Part shown: in pieces, positions 6,165-6,691 of the stretch
Layout of the letters: the number at the start of each line of letters is the position of its first letter
Position numbering within the stretch: the stretch's first letter is position 1
Assembly: GCA_018664265.1 (NCBI GenBank)
Contig: JABJOR010000410.1
Span: 1 to 6,691 of the forward strand
DNA: 6,691 nt
Origin: Rhodospirillales bacterium
GTDB lineage: Bacteria; Pseudomonadota; Alphaproteobacteria; Rhodospirillales; Casp-alpha2
Direction: 5' to 3'
Notes under the pieces: generated by a model
Seen by the model: the letters and a program-made list of their open reading frames with translations, nothing else
What the model was told of the DNA's origin: nothing
The model's database searches: none
Position numbers and translations under genes: made by a program

Positions 6165-6228
6165 ACGTTTGAAGCAAGGGGATAACCCAAAATAACACGA
6201 TCAGAATAACAAATGGAATAAGCCGCTC

Positions 6229-6691
6229 ATGAGTCGCGATTTACAAAATGAAGGGCAGTATCTGGATTTACGTGCCTCACAATCTACAGATACATCATTT
6301 TTGGGTGGATTGAGCCTGTCGGCACGTAGCACGCTGTTCTTCTTTATTGGCTTGTTCGCCTTGGGTGCAATCGTTGCAATGTACTTCCATGTTGACCAAC
6401 GCCTGACACTTGCCATGTCTTCTTTGAAGAATTCTCAAAAAATATCCATGTCCATATCTGATCTTAGCCGCGCTATTGGCGAAGTTCGCCTTCAAGATCG
6501 TCATGTCCGCGAGGGTGAGGACTCGGCAGCATTACAAATTCACCGCCGTGCTGTTGATCAGGTTTTAACCTCACTTGACGCAATTCAGAAAACGTCTGGC
6601 ACGGGGCATTTGGGTGATTCTCTTGGAACGATCAGGGATGCGGTTTCAAATTATGGCCTGGAATTTTCAACCATGCAGGATGATCGCAATA
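6229..6691 (+). CDS. Membrane-anchored sensory protein, probably a methyl-accepting chemotaxis protein (N-terminal part; 3' end outside window)
   Basis: The frame is open from the ATG at 6229 to the window edge: 154 codons plus one base. A stop at 6193-6195, with no other start after it, makes this ATG the first possible start. GGAA at 6215-6218 is a weak ribosome site. The product has a polar cytoplasmic tail (1-33), one membrane helix (about 35-53, TLFFFIGLFALGAIVAMYF), then a long helical segment rich in Ser, Leu and Gln (NSQKISMSISDLSRAIGEVR, LQIHRRAVDQVLTSLDAIQ). This fits the first transmembrane helix and periplasmic helical sensor of a chemoreceptor. The HBM-like or four-helix-bundle sensor types are the closest idea. 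HAMP and signalling domains would lie beyond the edge, so a histidine kinase or GGDEF/EAL protein with a similar N terminus cannot be excluded. Confidence 0.65.
   Translation, partial: MSRDLQNEGQYLDLRASQSTDTSFLGGLSLSARSTLFFFIGLFALGAIVAMYFHVDQRLTLAMSSLKNSQKISMSISDLSRAIGEVRLQDRHVREGEDSAALQIHRRAVDQVLTSLDAIQKTSGTGHLGDSLGTIRDAVSNYGLEFSTMQDDRN

Larger units (their letters stand above)
5978..6228. other. AT-rich divergent intergenic region
   Basis: This 251-bp stretch is visibly richer in A+T than the flanking genes and separates the - strand small gene from the + strand sensory gene. It must hold both divergent promoters. A 64-codon - strand frame at 5996-6190 has no ribosome site and no convincing protein character, so I do not call it. 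It contains loosely repeated segments (ATAACCCAGAATA near 6040 and ATAACCCAAAATA near 6183; CTAAAATTT near 6060 and 6100) and one candidate sigma-70 promoter. I see no tRNA, small RNA or mobile-element end. Confidence 0.6.

Noticed and set aside
5996..6190. 64-codon - strand frame in the AT-rich intergenic region
   Set aside because: No Shine-Dalgarno sequence is visible, the residue make-up is that of translated AT-rich DNA, and it occupies the space needed for divergent promoters.
6201..6504. Two - strand frames opposite the right-edge sensory gene
   Set aside because: The + strand frame from 6229 has a clear membrane helix and sensor-like helices and is open to the edge. The - strand frames are its shadows.
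1..6691. CRISPR arrays, tRNA genes, insertion sequences, defence systems
   Set aside because: I found no regularly spaced repeats, cloverleaf-type sequences, transposase-like frames or known defence genes on either strand.

Overview
The window looks like a chromosomal segment from an alphaproteobacterium. The order dapF - mtaB - ftsY is, to my knowledge, typical of Rhodospirillales and related lineages, and base composition looks roughly balanced by eye. A marine Rhodospirillales-like organism (Terasakiella or Thalassospira type) would fit. That placement is inference from gene order and protein character, not a database result.

Left and centre (1-5456, all + strand): six genes run in one direction with almost no space between them. 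They are the 3' part of dapF (lysine and cell-wall synthesis), mtaB (tRNA ms2t6A modification), ftsY (SRP receptor), a ten-helix EamA/DMT transporter, an amidase-signature hydrolase and a DUF924 protein. Gaps are 12, 14, -4, 32 and 42 bp, and no convincing intrinsic terminator lies between them, so one long transcription unit is likely. The first three are housekeeping genes. The last three look like a metabolic or accessory extension of unknown substrate.

Right (5457-6228): two short genes on the - strand encode 78 and 60 residues, and I cannot assign either to a characterised family. They end in the same nine-residue pattern, R-G-x-x-[L/V]-D-I-x-[V/A]. The gap between them carries a perfect 10-bp inverted repeat whose arms read TTAACCATT, resembling the alphaproteobacterial CtrA half-site. 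An AT-rich divergent region of about 250 bp follows.

Right edge (6229-6691, + strand): the start of a membrane-anchored sensory protein, probably a methyl-accepting chemotaxis protein, runs off the window.

Points most worth a second look: DapF has serine where the second catalytic cysteine is expected; the two small - strand proteins share a C-terminal motif; and the CtrA-like inverted repeat sits in front of one of them. I see no mobile element, CRISPR array, tRNA or rRNA. The window does not contain a clear new defence or biosynthetic system.
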